This document shows, piece after piece, positions 33,991 through 45,628 of a DNA stretch of 64,000 bases. How positions within the stretch are numbered: the stretch's first letter is position 1; each line of letters begins with the position of its first letter. This DNA is from Onthophagus taurus. Its lineage: Eukaryota > Arthropoda > Insecta > Coleoptera > Scarabaeidae. The stretch covers positions 868,001 through 932,000 of the forward strand of contig NC_091976.1 in NCBI RefSeq assembly GCF_036711975.1. The letters run 5' to 3'. Position numbers and translations under genes: made by a program. Below the pieces are notes generated by a model, which saw nothing but the letters and a program-made list of their open reading frames with translations, searched no databases and was not told where the DNA came from.

Positions 33991-34533
33991 ATTATTTCTA
34001 AGGGATAACAAGACATAGAGATCAATGGAATTGAACAATTGTTAAATTAAACTTATATTAAGCTTAGGGTGGGTTCGGAGGTTTTTCATATCGGTACCGT
34101 GTACAGGTGTCCCAGTTTCGATGACCGCATAGACTATTTCCGAAACTAAAAGAGATAGAAAAAAAGTAGCTTACATGTCATGATCTCGTTTTTCGCCCTA
34201 TCGGCAAAAACTGAAAATTTTGCGAAAACGACAATCGCAAATATCTCACTTATTATCAAAGATGGAGTATTATAAATAAAACATTATTTTTGCATTTGGC
34301 AACTTTTTACGAAGAATTCAGTGGCGTAGGTAGAATTTTTTTCCAATCTTTTATTTTCGAGATTTTAGACGTAGCTTTATATATTTAAATGGAAACAATA
34401 GTTGGCTATGATCTAAAATAATTTGTTATTTTCTTCTGATAACAAATATATATAGTTTGTGGGGTATATTTCTTATAGTTATTGAATAATTAACAAAAAT
34501 TCATTTTATTCTCTCCAAAACTATTGTATGTAT

Positions 34534-36342
34534 TTAAAAGTTAATGTTGTTATGGTGATAACCATACCATGATGGAAAACATTGTTGCCAATTATTGTCA
34601 AAGTTTGTAATAGTATTTAAAAATTCACTAACAACTCTGGCATTATGTGCTGGTGCTTCGTCATATTGAAAATATATCATTTGAGACATATTTAATGGCA
34701 AATTAACGACCAAAGGCTCAATGTGCTGCCTTAATATATTGAGGTATTTACCTGAGTTTAAGTTTTTATGGTAGATACTATATGCCAAATATCTATTATC
34801 TAAAAGCGCACACCATACATTAAACCCCAATCTTCTTTGAACACTCAGAGACTTCATCGGTCCAGATGACATTTTGAACAAACAGCAGATTATTTAATTT
34901 TTCTAAATATCATCTACAAAATTCTAATCTTAGATTGACATCTCCGGCACGTAAATAATGAGTTAGCCCCGCTTTGAATGGTTTATACCTATTTTTCTTT
35001 CATATTCGGGAGCAGCGACTTTTGGGTCAGACGTCTTATTCAATTTAAATAAATAAATAAATAAATAATAATTTATTGAGCCAAATTAGAAAAAACAAAA
35101 TACAATAATAAGGAAAAGTACAATAATATTAAACTTAAATTATAGCTCAAAGGGTGCAAGGGCAGAAAAGGCAAAACAATGCCACTGATTTTACTTGCAC
35201 CTAATGAGAACAGCAGCAGAAAATAAAATAAAAGTTAAATCAAATCAAAACTGAGCAGTATCAAAATGAGATAATAAAAATAAAAACAAAAATAAAAACA
35301 AGTAGTTAGGATTATTAAATTACCAAAAGAATCAAAAGCAACATTATATCAATTATCACAAAAACCGATCAAACACCCTCTCGCGCAAAACAATAGATAA
35401 ACAACTGAACCGAGCGGGCCACCTCGCAGACTGGGAATCGCATTCCAAAAACGAGCTACTTGATAGAAAAACGAGCACTGAAATTTTGACGATCTATGCA
35501 GCGGAACTGTAATACAAAATCCATGCCTAAGATTCAAATTGTGTACATCAGTTCTGAAGGTAATTTTGCGAGAAAGATAAGGAGGTTTACCAGAATAAAT
35601 AATCCCATGAATAAAAGACAAGTAATGAAAAACAAATCTCTGTCGCATATTCAGCCAACCACAATTCTGAAGAGCTTGTGAGACGTGATCACCTCTCCTC
35701 AATTTATAAATAAAGCGAAGACACGAATTCTGCACGACCTGAATTCTTCGCAAACTCTCAAAAGATAGACATGGACCAAATACAACGTTACAATAATTAA
35801 AGTGAGACAAAACTAGAGCATCACAGAGAAGGCGTTTGAGCTTTATCGACAAAAACATTTTACTAAAATAGAGGCTTCTAAGGGACCCATACGCGCGCCT
35901 ACGTATCAACCTAATGTGATCACCAAAAGTAAGCCTATCATCAATGACAACACCCAAACTCTTGACCGAGTCCACCACTCTTAATTGCTCCCCTAGCATA
36001 CTAATGTTAATGTCATTTTTATTAACAGATAAGTTACCCTTTTTAGTAAATAAGATGCATTGGGTCTCTCATTTCTCTGTGAGATGTTGATGGATTTATC
36101 GCAACGGAAGCCAAAACATTGACTTCATCCTCTTGCAGGTCATTTTGGTATGTTTTTGCACGTGGTTTGGGGAAGGACCAAAAATCTATTAAATTTTCTG
36201 CTAACCTGCTGAAGGTTCTTACGTGCGGTTATCTTCTTTCCGGATACCTTGTGAAATATAATTCCGCGGCTAACGTCGCATTCTTATCTGATAACATATA
36301 GCATTCCATCATGTTACATTTTTCATCATTTTCGAAATTCAT
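34534..36342 (-). pseudogene. Mariner-type (DUF4817-like) transposase split by a LINE
   Basis: The N-terminal part runs from ATG 36342 on the minus strand (MNFENDEKCNMMECYM…AAELYFTRYPERR). The chain is interrupted at about 36072 by a LINE and resumes at about 35040. The C-terminal part (34881-34534) contains RRLGFNVWCALLDNR, YLNILRQHIEPL, IYFQYDEAPAHNARVV (second catalytic Asp) and ends shortly after. The first Asp lies in the damaged middle, and the third catalytic residue is not evident. Confidence 0.72.
35040..36072 (-). mobile_element. 5'-truncated LINE nested in mariner copy B
   Basis: The minus-strand frame (from about 36070 down to about 35350) is the end of a CR1/Jockey-group reverse transcriptase: QCILFTKKG, VKSLGVVIDDRLTFGDHI, LVLSHFNYCNVVFGPCL, QNSCLRFIYKLRRGDHVS and WLNMRQRF, then PPYLSRKITFRTDVHNLNLR. 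The last part ends in a 3' tail of (ATTT)n repeats at about 35040-35075. The catalytic palm is missing through 5' truncation, as is usual for LINE insertion. Confidence 0.8.
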
Positions 36343-37163
36343 TGTAAAGGTTTATTCAGTTTTGTTATGCTTTGACACTTAACACGCTGGTGCTTCGTAC
36401 CAGCACATAATGCCAGAGTTGTTATCGAATTTTTAAATATAAACTTTGGCAATTATTTGATACATTATGTTCCATCATAGTATGTATGATTATCACCATA
36501 GCAACCTTAACTTTTAAATAGATACATTAGTTTTAGATAGAACAAAATGAAGTTTTGTTAATTATTCAATAACTGTAAGAAATATACCCCACAAACTATA
36601 TATGTTTGTTATCAGAAGAAAATAACAAATTATTTTAGGTCATAGCCAACTATGGTTTCCATTTAAAAAAATAAAGGTACGTCTAAAATCTCGAAAATAA
36701 AAGATGGGAAAAAAATTCTACCTACGCCACTGAATTCTTCGTAAAAAATTGCCCATATATTTATAATACTCCATTTTTGATAATAAGTGACATATTCGCG
36801 ATTGTCGTTTTCGCAAAATTTTCAGTTTTTGCCGATAGAGCGAAAACAAAAGACGATAGCTGTTCGGAGTTTTCGGCATTAACATTTTCTCGAAAAACGA
36901 GATCATGACATGTAAGCTACTTTTTTCTATCTCGTTTAGTTTCGGAGATAGCCTATACGGACATCGAAATTGGGACACCCTGTACAGACCTCAAGCAGAT
37001 AATTACAGAGTTTCACGATCTCTTGGAAACATCATTTAGTGAGCGTTTATCTGAATTTGTAAATATCTTTTGCCTTGGAGACTTCAATATTGATCTTTTG
37101 AAAGATGACGATCCATCTACTATTTTTCACATAAGTTTCCTTGAACCTCGAGAGTTTCATCTA

Positions 37164-38920
37164 CAGGGTAGTCCATTTGACGTGAGAAAAGCGATTATCT
37201 CGAAAACGGTTCATTTTACGTCAAATGAACCAAATGAAAGTTGTTCTGTGCAAAGGGAGAAACCGTATGACGATAACATTTTGACCTTGACCTTATTTTC
37301 AAGGTCATATGAAGGTCACGGCCAATTTTTTAAATGGCACCCTATGTTTTTGATTGCAAAATCTGAATCTATGGATAAAAGTAAAATAAAAATTAAAAAA
37401 ATTAAAAAAAAAATTACCGTGTGGTTTTGCCAGTAAGACGGCGAAACATCTTTTGTAGACAAAATCTAAATAATTTTGTTATTCAAATAGTGTTAAATAT
37501 AGTTTATTTATAAAAAAAAATGATTAAAAATTCTACTTCACGCAATCATCTCGGATTTTCAATGCTACAATAGTGCATGTTATGTCTATTGACTTGTCCT
37601 TTGTTTATAAAAATAAACTCATCCGAAATCCGTTCAATAGCACGTTATCAAAGAAATTGACGTCCAACCGCATTCGTTCTTGTGCCTATTGACAAAATTA
37701 TTATTAATCGATTTTCAAATTCACCTCCATAAAGCTGTTGATGCAATTAAATGTGGTATGGGTGATACTTGTTGCGCTTTAATATTCTTAAAATGTTGGT
37801 CTTCGATATTCCAGCGTCAATTGCAAGTCGTCGAATGCTAACTTGAGGATTTACCTCAACGCTAGCTAATACCGCAATTTACTTTTTTTCCGTAGTTACA
37901 GTTGCTCGCCGAGTTATTTTTCTTGATTCAACATTTCCAGTGTTGGTGAAATCATTCACAACTCTGTAAAAGGTACTTCTCGAAGGCGTATTTCCATCAG
38001 GAAAACGTTCTCGATACAAAGCTATACTATCAGCAACTTTTCTGCCACTTTCTCCATAAATAAAAATCATTTCTACTTTTTCTGCCATACTTAGAGTATC
38101 CACGATTTCATGACTTAGTTTAAACACTTTGTTTTAATGTAAAACGATATAATGAATTCAGAATTTGTTGCCAAGCAGTTTTTATGCAAATTTAGTTTTA
38201 CCTGTTGCATTTTAAAACAATTCATCCAATTAAGTCTCTGAAAGCGTTATTCTATTATCAAATTGACAAAGGCGGAGAAATGTCGGTACCTTTAGACCTC
38301 CTTGATATTTTAATTGTACACTCTGCCTGACGCGTTTCGGCGATCTACGCCATCTTCGGAGGCTTTCGTCCTGTTTTGCTATGTTATGTAGTACATTTAT
38401 AAAATATTATTTTCCTTCTTAGGTGGTAAGGTTAAAATGTTTCTTTCAGAGATGTTTTCGAATTTCGAATGTTTCGTTCTCCCGAGAAGAAAAAAAACAA
38501 TACAATAAATAATAATCCAGCCCATCTGTAATTAATAACTAATAATAATCTCTGAAAGAAACATTTTAACCTTACCACCTAAAAAGGAAAATAATATTTT
38601 ATAAATGTACTACATAACATAGCAAAACAGGACGAAAGCCTCCGAAGATGGGAGGCTGAAACGCGTCAGGCAGAGTGTACAATTAAAATATCAATAAAAG
38701 CATAAATATACGTTTAATTATTTCGGGTAAGAAAATGTTTAAAAGTTCATAAATCTTATTTGTTCTTGCTAGATTATAAACGTTAGTTAATTGTTTCTGA
38801 AGAAGTTTCAATTTTTTTCAAAAGATGTTTTGCTGTTGTTCTGGCAAAACCACACAGTAAAATTTTCAGATTTTACATTAAAATGTATAGGGTACCATTT
38901 AAAAAATTGGTCGTGACCTG
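37164..38920. mobile_element. Mariner-type element with transposase remnant inside the LINE
   Basis: The left terminus CAGGGTAGTCCATTTGACG is preceded by TA (37162-37163). The right arm (about 38810-38920) mirrors 37310-37465 (for example GTGTGGTTTTGCCAG) but its outermost part seems lost. On the minus strand, 38127 to about 37540, lies a DUF4817-like N-terminus (EKVEMIFIYGESGRKVADSI, YRERFPDGNTPSRSTFY) continuing NPQVSIRRLAIDAGISKTN before deletion. A fold-back unit is nested at 38308-38692. Confidence 0.65.
38308..38692. mobile_element. Fold-back element with arms ending near GACGCGTTTCGG
   Basis: Arms of about 140 bp (38308-38457 and 38547-38692) are inverse copies. TACACTCTGCCTGACGCG on the left is mirrored by CGCGTCAGGCAGAGTGTA on the right, and the arms continue through AACATTTTAACCTTACCACC. 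The loop is about 90 bp. Each arm contains a small structured motif with GAAACGCGTC (see findings). No frame. Lies within the mariner-type element 37164-38920. Confidence 0.75.
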
Positions 38921-39814
38921 TGTCAAACAATGATGTTAACTGTAGTTTTAGTGATCACAGAGCCTGTTTTAAAAACATACTTTGCGTTGCGATCCATTGA
39001 TATAATTTTTTTTTTGCTTGATCTGCATGACCTTCCCCTGCATTTTACTTTTTCTATACCTAACATTGATGATAAGGTTTCTTTCTTTACACCTTCCATT
39101 TTAAACTTGCTAAATATACATACTCCTTTAATTACCAGAAAATTTACTAAACCCTACCTTCCTTGGGTCACTGCAAATGTAAGGTTGTTAATTAGATTTC
39201 GGGATAATGCAAAAACTAAATTTAGGCTTTATAAACGTGACATAGATTGGCAAAATTACAAACGACTAAGAAATTTAACTACTAATACGATAAAGTTCGA
39301 GAAAAAAGCTTACTTTAGTAATGTAATGGTTGATATTGGTCATAATAGCTCAAGGCAGTTGTGCATTGATCCAGATGAAATAAACACATTTTTCCTTGCT
39401 CTAAGCTCCCGAGTCGAATCAACAGATGGTCCAGATTTAGAAATGTGGAGATTAATGAAATAGGAATAATATTAAGTTCAACAACATCGAATTCAACCGG
39501 TATAGATGATATTAGCATAGAGATATTAAACCTTTGCGGCTGTCATATTTTACATTTTATTACTCATATAATTGTTTGCCTAGAAGAGGGTGTTTTTCCT
39601 TCGCAGTGGAAGACAGCAATCGTTATTCCGTTGCCTAAAGTAACCAATCCCACTACCTATCGAGACCTTAGACCAATAAGCATATTATCGGTATTATCAA
39701 AGGTGTTGGAGAGGGTTATATACAAACAATTGTTTGCGTTTTTGGAGGGAATTGATTTCTTACCATGTTGTCAGTCGGGCTTTAGGGAAGGATATATAAA
39801 TGTTATCCCTATAT

Positions 39815-40590
39815 TTACTATGAAATCTAAAAAAATTACCACAGGTTTCAGAAGATGGAATTGCAGTGGCGTCTAACTGGGGGATTGAGACAGCAGTTAA
39901 AATAGAAGCTTTCCACTGTTCACTTTGTTGTGGGTCTCGTTGCTTAATAGCAGTATTATTTTTCAGCCTAAAAATTGCATTGCATTTATTCAATATTTTT
40001 TTATTAACTTTTCTGGAATTTATTATTTCATACTTTATTCCAATGATTGACAACATCTTCTCTCCTCTCCCACCTTTTGTGCCAAGAGTGCTATCCATTT
40101 TCTATAGTTTATTACCATTTATCATAAACCACAAAACAATGCACAATGGTCTATACCGGCACAGCTAAGAAAACGACTTTAAATCTTCAGGCAATATCGT
40201 CATAAGTCAAAATAATCATCACAGTGTATCACCTATACTGGCACATTTAATGAAAGTGGCCAACAACACAAAGTCTAGAGTGGCATAAATCAAAATGTGC
40301 CACTAATGCATACTTAAATCGATGCTGCTTCTTCAGATGTGTCACTATTGCTTACACAAAACAGGACTTTACCTCGAACATGCAACGGCACACTAAAAAT
40401 ATGCCACTATTGAAGTAACAGGATTGGTGGAACACATGAAATGCATTAATGACACATTGTGCCATCTAGGAGGGACTATTCGAACTAATATTACACCAGT
40501 GTTGATGGATGAAACTGCATCAAATTTTATATTTATACTTGTGTTTAAAGGCATTTTGTATTTTTTTGAGATGTGCCACTATTGTCGCCG
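39815..40590. mobile_element. Unclassified insertion in the LINE reverse transcriptase
   Basis: The LINE reading stops near 39800 (CQSGFREG) and resumes near 40590 (SDMYADDTQ). A few hundred bases of RT are missing and this unrelated sequence takes their place. It has no gene, but has at least four close copies of GTGCCACTATTG at about 40302, 40338, 40400 and 40573. Ends not defined. Confidence 0.5.
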
Positions 40591-41359
40591 GTGAGCGATA
40601 TGTACGCTGATGATACGCAGCCGTATGTGTTTTTTGTACCGGACGACTAGTAAACAGCTCTCCAGAACCTAAATAGTAATTTAAATAAAGTATATAAATT
40701 AACACTAAAGTATAATCTCCACTTGAATCCTTCTATGTCTCAACCATTTTGCAAACAAATCGCTTACCCCACAGTTTACAATTAGTATTGATAATGTTAC
40801 TATCCCGATAAGTGAAAGAGTAAAAAACTTGAGTGTTATCATGGATAACTCATTTAGACACAAAGAGTAGATTTCGCTACTTATGCGTAGAGCATATGCC
40901 GATCTCCGTGCATTATAACCTCATCGTCGCTCTTTGCCGTTAACACTAAAGAAACAGCTGTCTGATTTACTGGTTCTATTCCATTTTGCCTACTGCGCTC
41001 CGCTTTATCATGTCTCAATTGATAGTGTCAATACTCTACGTTTTCAAAGAGTGCAGAATGCTTGTTTGAGGTTTGTATTCGAAAGTATGCTCGTATTTTG
41101 CATAACCTTCATTACATTGGTTGGTTGAATATGTTTAATAGACGTAAATTGCTCTATCATAAGATTTTGACCAATGGGAAGCCTTGACAAACAAAAGATA
41201 TCGTTGTGATGTGCACAATCTGAATACGAAGTTCAGGGGTAGAATTTCTCTGTACCAGATTTGTGTACTTTACAACGATTTACCTGATAACCTAGAGAGA
41301 TTATCTCTCAGAGCCTTTAAATCAACTTGTCAATTTGCTAATGAAGGATCAATAGTTTT

Positions 41360-41645
41360 TTAATTTTTTCTTTATTTGTATATGGCGTGCCATCGTAGAC
41401 TTAAACAAGAGTAGAAACTGCTCAATAGAATCCACGGACACTTCATTCACGGTAAAGGGAGGACTGTCAGGATTTAATTGATTGGTATGATACAAATTCA
41501 ATAAATCGGAGTCAGGTTTAATAACAACATCGGCAACATTTAACAACAGCAGATTTAGAGAAAAGTAAGTTGATACTACAATTTTAGATATGACAGGGGT
41601 TGTATCTTTGTATTGGCAGCTCACAAAACAACAGCAAATGGTCAC
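41360..41645 (-). pseudogene. LINE fragment, pre-RT linker, opposite orientation
   Basis: The minus-strand frame SDLLNLYHTNQLNPDSPPFT followed by VNEVSVDSIEQFLLLFKST resembles the segment just before the reverse transcriptase in the same type of LINE as 33990-41365. It abuts the 3' end of that LINE in the reverse orientation, so two copies meet tail to broken end. Confidence 0.45.
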
Positions 41646-41649
41646 GACT

Positions 41650-42954
41650 TCGAATTTGTTTCTGAAGAAGGTTGTAACTTGGCATCGAAATTGTCAACAC
41701 TTTTTCAAAGTGTTGCACGACTTTCTAGTTCTAGATCTACTATAACACAGTTACTGGGCATATAGCATATTAGAAATAGCATCATATATTAAATAAGAAA
41801 ATAGAACCATCTTTTGAAAATTATTCGTGGTTTCATAATTGCATGCATATTTTTAGTCACTTTATAAATTAATTTTTATTAATTTTACCAGCAGATAAAT
41901 ATAGATATCGCTATCAATACAGTATTAGAAGAGTAGCGATTAAAGTTTCCTATTCCAGGAATACCACTAACTCAATCTCAGCCTCCCAAGTTAAAGACTT
42001 AATCTTGTCTTGATTTGTTAGCACCAAAATTACGAAAACGCAATCAAAAGTAGATATGTTTTATTGGATACATCTCTATAACAGAACTATCATTACGTTA
42101 TGAGAAGTAACGTTAAAAGATTAATTTATTTTTCGAGAGGGAAGAAATTCGTTTAAGTTAAGAGCAGGAAATAGTTTATCTTTATTAGAAAAATGTTAAA
42201 TGCTTTAATAAGTTTCCCCGTTTAATGACTTGATGCCCGTTCGTTCGTGATCTTCGTCTGTTAATTCCTTTTTTCAAATTTAGAGATTGCACGTTATGTT
42301 TCCTCTCTTCCTTCTGTCGTTTTAATGTTTTATATTGGTTTCAGTAATTTAAATATCATTTGAATTAAAACGATTTTAATATAATACCCTAATAAAAATC
42401 GATAATAAATAATAAAAATGGACGTATTCTGGTTCATGACGTTATTTGAAATCATTTTCAAATTAGATACGGGGAACTTTCAGCCTATTTAAAAAGCTAC
42501 ACTTAAAAGTGTTTCTAAAAGACAAATTGTTGATCAACTGTAAAATTTGGAAATTTTAACTTATATTTCATGGAAATAGATACTTCTTGTTACATTTAAC
42601 AGTATACAGAAGAAATATCACTTAAATCTACCATATCAGAAATATACGATTGTAACGCTATAATAAATGATACAAACCAAGAACATGGATTACAGTTGAT
42701 CAGTGAACAAAAAGAGAACATTAAAATGAAAGAGAATATGCAAATAAAATTGAACCGTTAGGAAAAATTATCAAAGATCAGCAAAACTAAGAATAAAAAA
42801 GGATCATACATAAAATGGATATCTGTTAAAGGATAGTTTTTTAAATATATAGCTAAGGAAATGGCTTAATAAAAAAGTTATCCAGAATAAGAATATTAAA
42901 CTTACATAGTAATGAATCTCGCGATTATTACCATACGAATGTAGATACTGTTGT
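41650..42954. other. Intergenic, no feature recognised
   Basis: About 1.3 kb of AT-rich sequence with no long frame, no inverted repeats seen and no transposase phrase. Upstream coding of the mariner remnant at 42955 may start within the last few hundred bases. Confidence 0.4.
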
Positions 42955-43480
42955 TAAAAAATACAAAAACAAGGCAAGTAATTCCAAAGAAGATAATATT
43001 TTTGTTGGTGTGGAAACGGCCTAATCTAATGCAAAAAATGCGCCAAAGTGTATTATTATTTGCTAGAGAAGCAAGTGTTAAGTACTAGTGTATAAATGTT
43101 AAAATGAAACATGATTCGATAAAAATGCAGCAACACGATATTCCAAAGGAAGTACCTATTGATCGTCGCAGAAATATTCGATCACTAGCACATGCTTTTG
43201 GAATGCCGAAAAGTGCAATTCACCTAAGTATTAAATCTGGATTGATTAAGCTCCACTCAACGCAGTAAAACCATTCGTTACAGATCGCAATAAATTTCAC
43301 CGTATGAAATAGTGCTTGGCAATGCTTCATTTTGATAGCATCGTTGCTGGTGTATCGAGAAATGGTTTTATTTAAAGAAAATATCCAACAAGTACTACCT
43401 CGCTCACGATGAGAAAAAACCTTATCAAACATGCGAAAATAAGAAATTTATGACAAAGAAAGTGTATATCTACGTTAATG
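42955..43480 (+). pseudogene. Plant-type mariner transposase remnant
   Basis: With frameshifts the plus strand reads VPIDRRRNIRSLAHAFGMPK, GLIKLHS, CLAMLHFDSIV and KWFYLKKISNKYYLAHDEKK, then CENKKFMTKKVYI. These match the plant/protist-type mariner transposases (with KSKNFITKVMFL in that place) rather than ordinary insect mariners. Same family as the remnant at 45629-46250. No ends identified. Confidence 0.6.
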
Positions 43481-44333
43481 TTTAGCCAATAACCGCCACT
43501 CATTCTCTACATACGGTTCCGTACTTTTTTCCACTAATCTTTCTAATTATTGTAGAATTGGCTGTAATGACGGAACATTATTTTGCGTGTCTGATAATGT
43601 TTTCCGGTTTGAAAATGTGTTAATTAGATAATACATCGTTGTCAAAATCTTATCGTTTTCTTATTTCTTTACAGAGAGTTATGTAGAATTGAAGACAACC
43701 ATCGGAAAAATAATTTAGTAACTCTTGTTGTTGCTGAATTTCAGGATTATTAATTTGCCTACAGATCTGTATGTCAAGATATACATATATTGTTTTTTGG
43801 AAAAAAATGTCTGGAATCATCGGGTTTAATTAAAGTAATTTCAGTGCTATTTACGTAAAAACATTGCATGTATCATGCATAACATGTGTAACTCTGTTAT
43901 TATAACCTTCTCTGTCTGAAAATATTGATTTAGTTTGCATCTTGGAAGGACATAATTAAGAAATGTAAAGTTAAATTTTATAATAGGGTCATTCAAACTT
44001 TTATAAATTTGTTTTGCAGCAAGGAGTTGTTTTTGTAAATGTTTATCGTTGAAAAATAATTGCAAGGAACTCCACTGTTCCAAAATTGTAGAAACCACTG
44101 CTACAACTGACAACCGGCTCGTTTGGCTTGTATGGAAGACTTTGTGGATGTCAACGTAAACAAATTTTTGAAACTGATCAAATTGACTAATAAAAGAAAA
44201 TAAAAAATAAGCAGAATTATAAAAATTTTAGTACTCCCTCTGTCCCAAATTGTGGTATACATTTCTCTTTACAATTTATCCCAAATTATGGTATACAAAA
44301 CTTTGAAAACTGCTTTATTGTATTTGTAAAATT

Positions 44334-45539
44334 GAAGGGCTCGGTGCAAAAAGCGGTCATCTCCATTTTTTCAAACTTTACAGTGTCACTAAAAAACTGT
44401 TTTCTAAGTTATAACATCAAATTAATGCCAGCTCCATTTCTAAAGCCGTGTGTCCACTAGCAAGTCACTTGCGGAAGAACTTCTGCAAGTATTTGCTGAA
44501 GTGTTTCCACTCAAACCGAAACTTGCGGAAGTCTGCTTCCAGAAGTAGTTTGTAGAAGTTATCACGACGAACTTGCTGCAAGAAATTGCAGACGTGTTTC
44601 CACACAATGTGAGTACAGCTTGCTTTAGTAGTTTGCTTTTTTTACGAATGACAGTATAAAAATGTCTTGTGGCAAAATAAGATTGGCAGCTGCCATCGCA
44701 GCATATTTAATTAAAAAGACACAAATTAAAAAAAAAACAAAAAGAAGTGTTTGGGTGAGAAATTGGGTGCAGCGGCGCGTAGATTTAAGTTTCCAAAATA
44801 CATTACTTGAAGAATTGCGGACCGAAGACTCCATGCAGCTGAAAAATTTCCTGAGAATGTCTAATGATGATTTTGGATATATTTTATCTTTAATTCAAAC
44901 AAGTATTCAAAAGCAGGATACTAAAATGAGATTGGCCTCCCAAAGACCGGCTTTTAGTTACTCTTCGAAGCATTTTGTTTTTTAATTTTATTCTTATAGT
45001 CCTTTGAGGACGTGTCCCATAATTCAGGATAACTTTCTTGTTTTTCAATTACCAAATGTGTTTTTTCACTACTCCAAACGAATTTATTTTTGTCCATTTT
45101 TATAAATTTTGAAAAGAACTCAAAAAAAAAACAAAACAGAATAGAATACCACAAACCGTTTACTCACGTATACCCGACTTCTTCTGCAAGTCTTCAAAAC
45201 ACTTGTAGTTCACAGCATGTCGTTCAAGTTACTTCCAGCAAGCAACAAACACGTGTTTCCACATAATTGCTGCAAGTAACTTCTGCAAGCCGTGACTTCT
45301 GGAAGTCGACTTCTAATACGTGTTTACACGACAAAAACTTCTGGAAGTCACTTCTGGAAGCAACTTCCGCAAGAAAACTTGGTAGTGGACACACGGCTTA
45401 ATGCAATTTCCAGTTCACAACGGTGGAGATAGCCGTTTCTTTACACCAAACGATGCGCACTGCTGAGTAGGGCCAAGTTCAGGCAAAAAAGCAATTTCAT
45501 CAAAAAGTGGAGCTTACCGGTTTTTGCACCGAGCCCTTC
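44334..45539. mobile_element. GAAGGG-ended non-autonomous element, AATT duplication
   Basis: Left terminus GAAGGGCTCGGTGCAAAAA and right terminus its exact inverse ending 45539, flanked by AATT on both sides (44330-44333 and 45540-45543). Minus the nested Harbinger derivative it is only about 250 bp, so it is a MITE. Its first six bases and its 4-bp AT duplication match the element at 29144-31620. Confidence 0.75.
44444..45398. mobile_element. PIF/Harbinger deletion derivative with TAA duplication
   Basis: Termini AGCCGTGTGTCCACTA and the inverse TAGTGGACACACGGCT are flanked by TAA (44441-44443, 45399-45401). The subterminal zones carry many copies of ACTTCTGCAAG / CTTGCGGAAG. A plus-strand frame from ATG 44661 is a transposase N-terminus (RSVWVRNWVQRR, LKNFLRMSNDDFGYIL) that stops after about 100 residues. 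On the minus strand 45100-44960 is the start of a MADF protein (DKNKFVWSSEKTHLVIEKQE, YPELWD). The catalytic exon is deleted. Confidence 0.85.
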
Positions 45540-45628
45540 AATTAGTAATTCAATTTGTAACTTAATTTAAACATACATTAATGAAAATTTTACACATTTA
45601 AACACAATTCAGCTGTTACAATGGCAGT

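Larger units (their letters stand above)
34104..36982. mobile_element. Mariner-type element, copy B, with about 500-bp inverted ends
   Basis: Termini CAGGTGTCCCAGTTTCGATG and the inverse ending 36982 are flanked by TA (34102-34103, 36983-36984). The inverted arms extend about 500 bp (34104-34600 versus 36480-36982). It is the longer relative of copy A and carries a minus-strand transposase that is itself split by a LINE. It interrupts the endonuclease of the surrounding LINE exactly at a TA. Confidence 0.85.
33990..41365 (+). mobile_element. LINE (CR1/Jockey group) cut apart by nested insertions
   Basis: One plus-strand LINE can be reassembled in order. Endonuclease start (LKLRVGSEVFHIGTVY) at about 34040-34103; endonuclease middle (ITEFHDLLETSF…FCLGDFNIDLL) at 36985-37160; endonuclease end with SDH motif (NCSFSDHRACF) and linker at about 38928-39440; RT start (STGIDDISIEIL, RPISILSVLSKVLERVIYKQ) at 39445-39800; RT catalytic DMYADDTQ at about 40590; and the thumb/tail (HFAYCAPLYH, LHYIGWLNMFNRRKL) to about 41340. 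The gaps hold a mariner element, another mariner-type element and a third insertion. Scattered stops show it is dead. The 5' end is truncated. Confidence 0.8.

Noticed and set aside
35045..35075. (AAAT)n run considered as a microsatellite locus
   Set aside because: It is the 3' tail of the nested minus-strand LINE rather than an independent repeat.
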